Assembly: GCA_003446295.1 (NCBI GenBank)
Contig: DMBB01000098.1
Coordinates: 1-6,582, forward strand
From: Erysipelotrichaceae bacterium
Lineage (GTDB): Bacteria; Bacillota_I; Bacilli_A; Erysipelotrichales; Erysipelotrichaceae
DNA length: 6,582 nt
Reading direction: 5' to 3'
Position 1 is the stretch's first letter; every line of letters starts with the position of its first letter. The position numbers and the translations under genes were made by a program. This document shows positions 5,519 to 6,582 of the stretch, piece by piece. Under the pieces are notes generated by a model. The model saw only the letters and a program-made list of their open reading frames with translations, made no database searches and was not told the DNA's origin.

Positions 5519-6582
5519 GAAGAAGAGTATGGCAATCCTCCGTATGACACAACAGAACAGATCAACGAAGAAGACGAAGAAACCACCCTGCTCACGGAAG
5601 AGGATGACGAGGAAGAAAACGTCATTGTGATTGAGCAGGAAGAAGAAACCGGCAATGAAGTCACTGAAGAAGAACTGCCGTCTGCAGAAACGACTGAAGT
5701 TCCTGAAGCGACTGAAGTTCCTGAAGCGACTGAAGTTCCTGAAGAGACTGAAGTTCCCGAAGCAACTGAAATTCCTGAAGTGACGGAAATACCGGAAGAG
5801 ACAGAAATTCCGGAAGTTACTGTGCCAGAGGAACCTGAAGAACAGGAGATCACAGAAGAGCCTAAAGAAACAGAGGCTCCTGAAGTGACAGAACCGGATG
5901 AGACCGAAGAACCTGCTGAAGAAGAACCGGAAGAACTGCTGGAACTGGATGAAAGTGAACCGTTGCAGCTGAATATTACACCGAAAGACTATACAAGCAG
6001 TGTTCCTATTCTGAACGCGGAGTATAATGCATATCTGGATGACGGTCATTATACCATTCGCTATACGAACAACTCTGGTCTACCGGTATATATCGTGGCG
6101 ATCAAAGATGATGTCATCTGGTTCCTTGACCGTGAAGAAAATACCTCCGGTACATACTCAAAGGATGTGAAATTCGATCTCCCTGCAGGACAGTATGAGA
6201 TGCATACCGGATTTTTCCTGTTTGGTGATTTCTACATCTCCGGCGATTTCTATAAAGTAGTCGTTCTGCCTGCGCCGAAAGTGGTCGCTGCAGGAGATTT
6301 CCACGGCTTCAAGGACGGAAGCTACGCATATATTGATCTCGACGCATTCGACATCCTTGGCGGAAATTATGATTTGAACGTTGGACTGAACTACGATTAT
6401 ATTCTCCTGAACATTTCGAAGGATGAGCCGCTCTATGACGCCAATACTTTGAATTTCCTGAGGTATAACCAGAAAGACGGTATCTTCAGAATTGAACTTG
6501 GCAACCCGAATTCCTACGGCGGTCAGGGATACTACAAAGATTATCCTTATGGAAGCTTTGATCTCCGGTTTGTCGCAAAAGG
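5435..6582 (+). CDS. secreted protein with acidic E/P/T-rich segment, 3'-truncated by window edge
   Basis: The start is ATG 5435 behind GGAGG, and the frame stays open for 382 codons to the right edge, so the C-terminus is missing. Residues 1-28 form a signal peptide. Residues 29-176 are a low-complexity, presumably disordered segment with about 60 Glu, 6 Asp and only one basic residue (Lys154); it holds tandem TEVPEA/TEIPEE hexapeptides. From about residue 177 the composition changes to an aromatic- and Gly-rich sequence with alternating strands (YTIRYTNNSGLPVYIVAI, FLFGDFYISGDFYKVVVL, GNYDLNVGLNYDYILLNI) that suggests beta-sandwich folds, but I recognise no family. No Cys is present. Secretion is well supported; the function is unknown, perhaps another surface protein like its upstream neighbour, with the LRR or anchoring part lying beyond the window. 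Antisense frames across the repeat are shadows. Confidence 0.92.
   Translation, partial: MNKLLKQLLAVLLSLQTSLSGISTTALAEEEYGNPPYDTTEQINEEDEETTLLTEEDDEEENVIVIEQEEETGNEVTEEELPSAETTEVPEATEVPEATEVPEETEVPEATEIPEVTEIPEETEIPEVTVPEEPEEQEITEEPKETEAPEVTEPDETEEPAEEEPEELLELDESEPLQLNITPKDYTSSVPILNAEYNAYLDDGHYTIRYTNNSGLPVYIVAIKDDVIWFLDREENTSGTYSKDVKFDLPAGQYEMHTGFFLFGDFYISGDFYKVVVLPAPKVVAAGDFHGFKDGSYAYIDLDAFDILGGNYDLNVGLNYDYILLNISKDEPLYDANTLNFLRYNQKDGIFRIELGNPNSYGGQGYYKDYPYGSFDLRFVAK
5691..5816 (+). repeat. 18-bp tandem repeat, seven units, in frame
   Basis: Units of 18 bases begin at 5691, 5709, 5727, 5745, 5763, 5781 and 5799. The first three are identical (CGACTGAAGTTCCTGAAG), the fourth and fifth differ from them at two positions each, and the sixth and seventh are more diverged. 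They encode hexapeptides of the TEVPEA/TEIPEE kind (residues about 86-127). Since 18 is a multiple of three, gain or loss of units keeps the frame. Confidence 0.93.

Noticed and set aside
5691..5816. CRISPR-like array
   Set aside because: The 18-bp units are contiguous without spacers and lie in frame inside a coding region, so this is a protein-level tandem repeat.
5407..6049. Long minus-strand frames encoding Ser-rich and Phe/Arg-rich proteins opposite the second secreted protein
   Set aside because: They are the complement of the Glu/Pro/Thr codon repeats. The + strand frame has a ribosome site, a signal peptide and sensible composition; the antisense products are low-complexity artefacts.

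Overview
The window looks like a piece of a low-to-moderate GC Bacillota chromosome, probably a host-associated commensal of the Erysipelotrichia or Clostridia type. The clues are strong AGGAG/GGAGG ribosome binding sites, hairpin-plus-T-run terminators, a very large BspA-like leucine-rich-repeat surface protein, and a small cysteine-motif protein of a kind I recall from such genomes. The taxonomic placement is inference.

Layout, all on the + strand. Bases 1-4638 carry the 3' part of a giant secreted protein gene. It is open at the left edge, with 1545 codons visible. In order it has LRR block 1, a Big_2-like bacterial Ig domain, LRR block 2 with its own N- and C-caps, a chitobiase-C-terminal-like domain, and seven divergent beta-rich stalk modules. 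It ends without a visible wall anchor and is followed by a strong intrinsic terminator. A short gap with a weak promoter leads to a 131-residue cytoplasmic protein with a CxCxxC cluster (4756-5151). The 283-base gap after it holds a second terminator, a promoter candidate with an inverted repeat filling its spacer, and an AT-rich leader. From 5435 to the right edge runs the 5' part of a second secreted protein gene. It has a signal peptide, a very acidic Glu/Pro/Thr-rich segment containing an 18-bp in-frame tandem repeat, and then an unrecognised, probably beta-rich region. It is cut off by the window end.

The genes appear to be three separate transcription units, since a terminator follows each of the first two. 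The two large products should work outside the cell, plausibly in adhesion or host/glycan interaction. The small protein has no export signal and its link to them is unknown. I see no mobile element, CRISPR array, RNA gene or clearly new multi-gene system. The points most worth a second look are the higher-order repeat in the first LRR block, the 18-bp repeat tract, the palindrome in the promoter spacer, and the uncharacterised CxCxxC protein.
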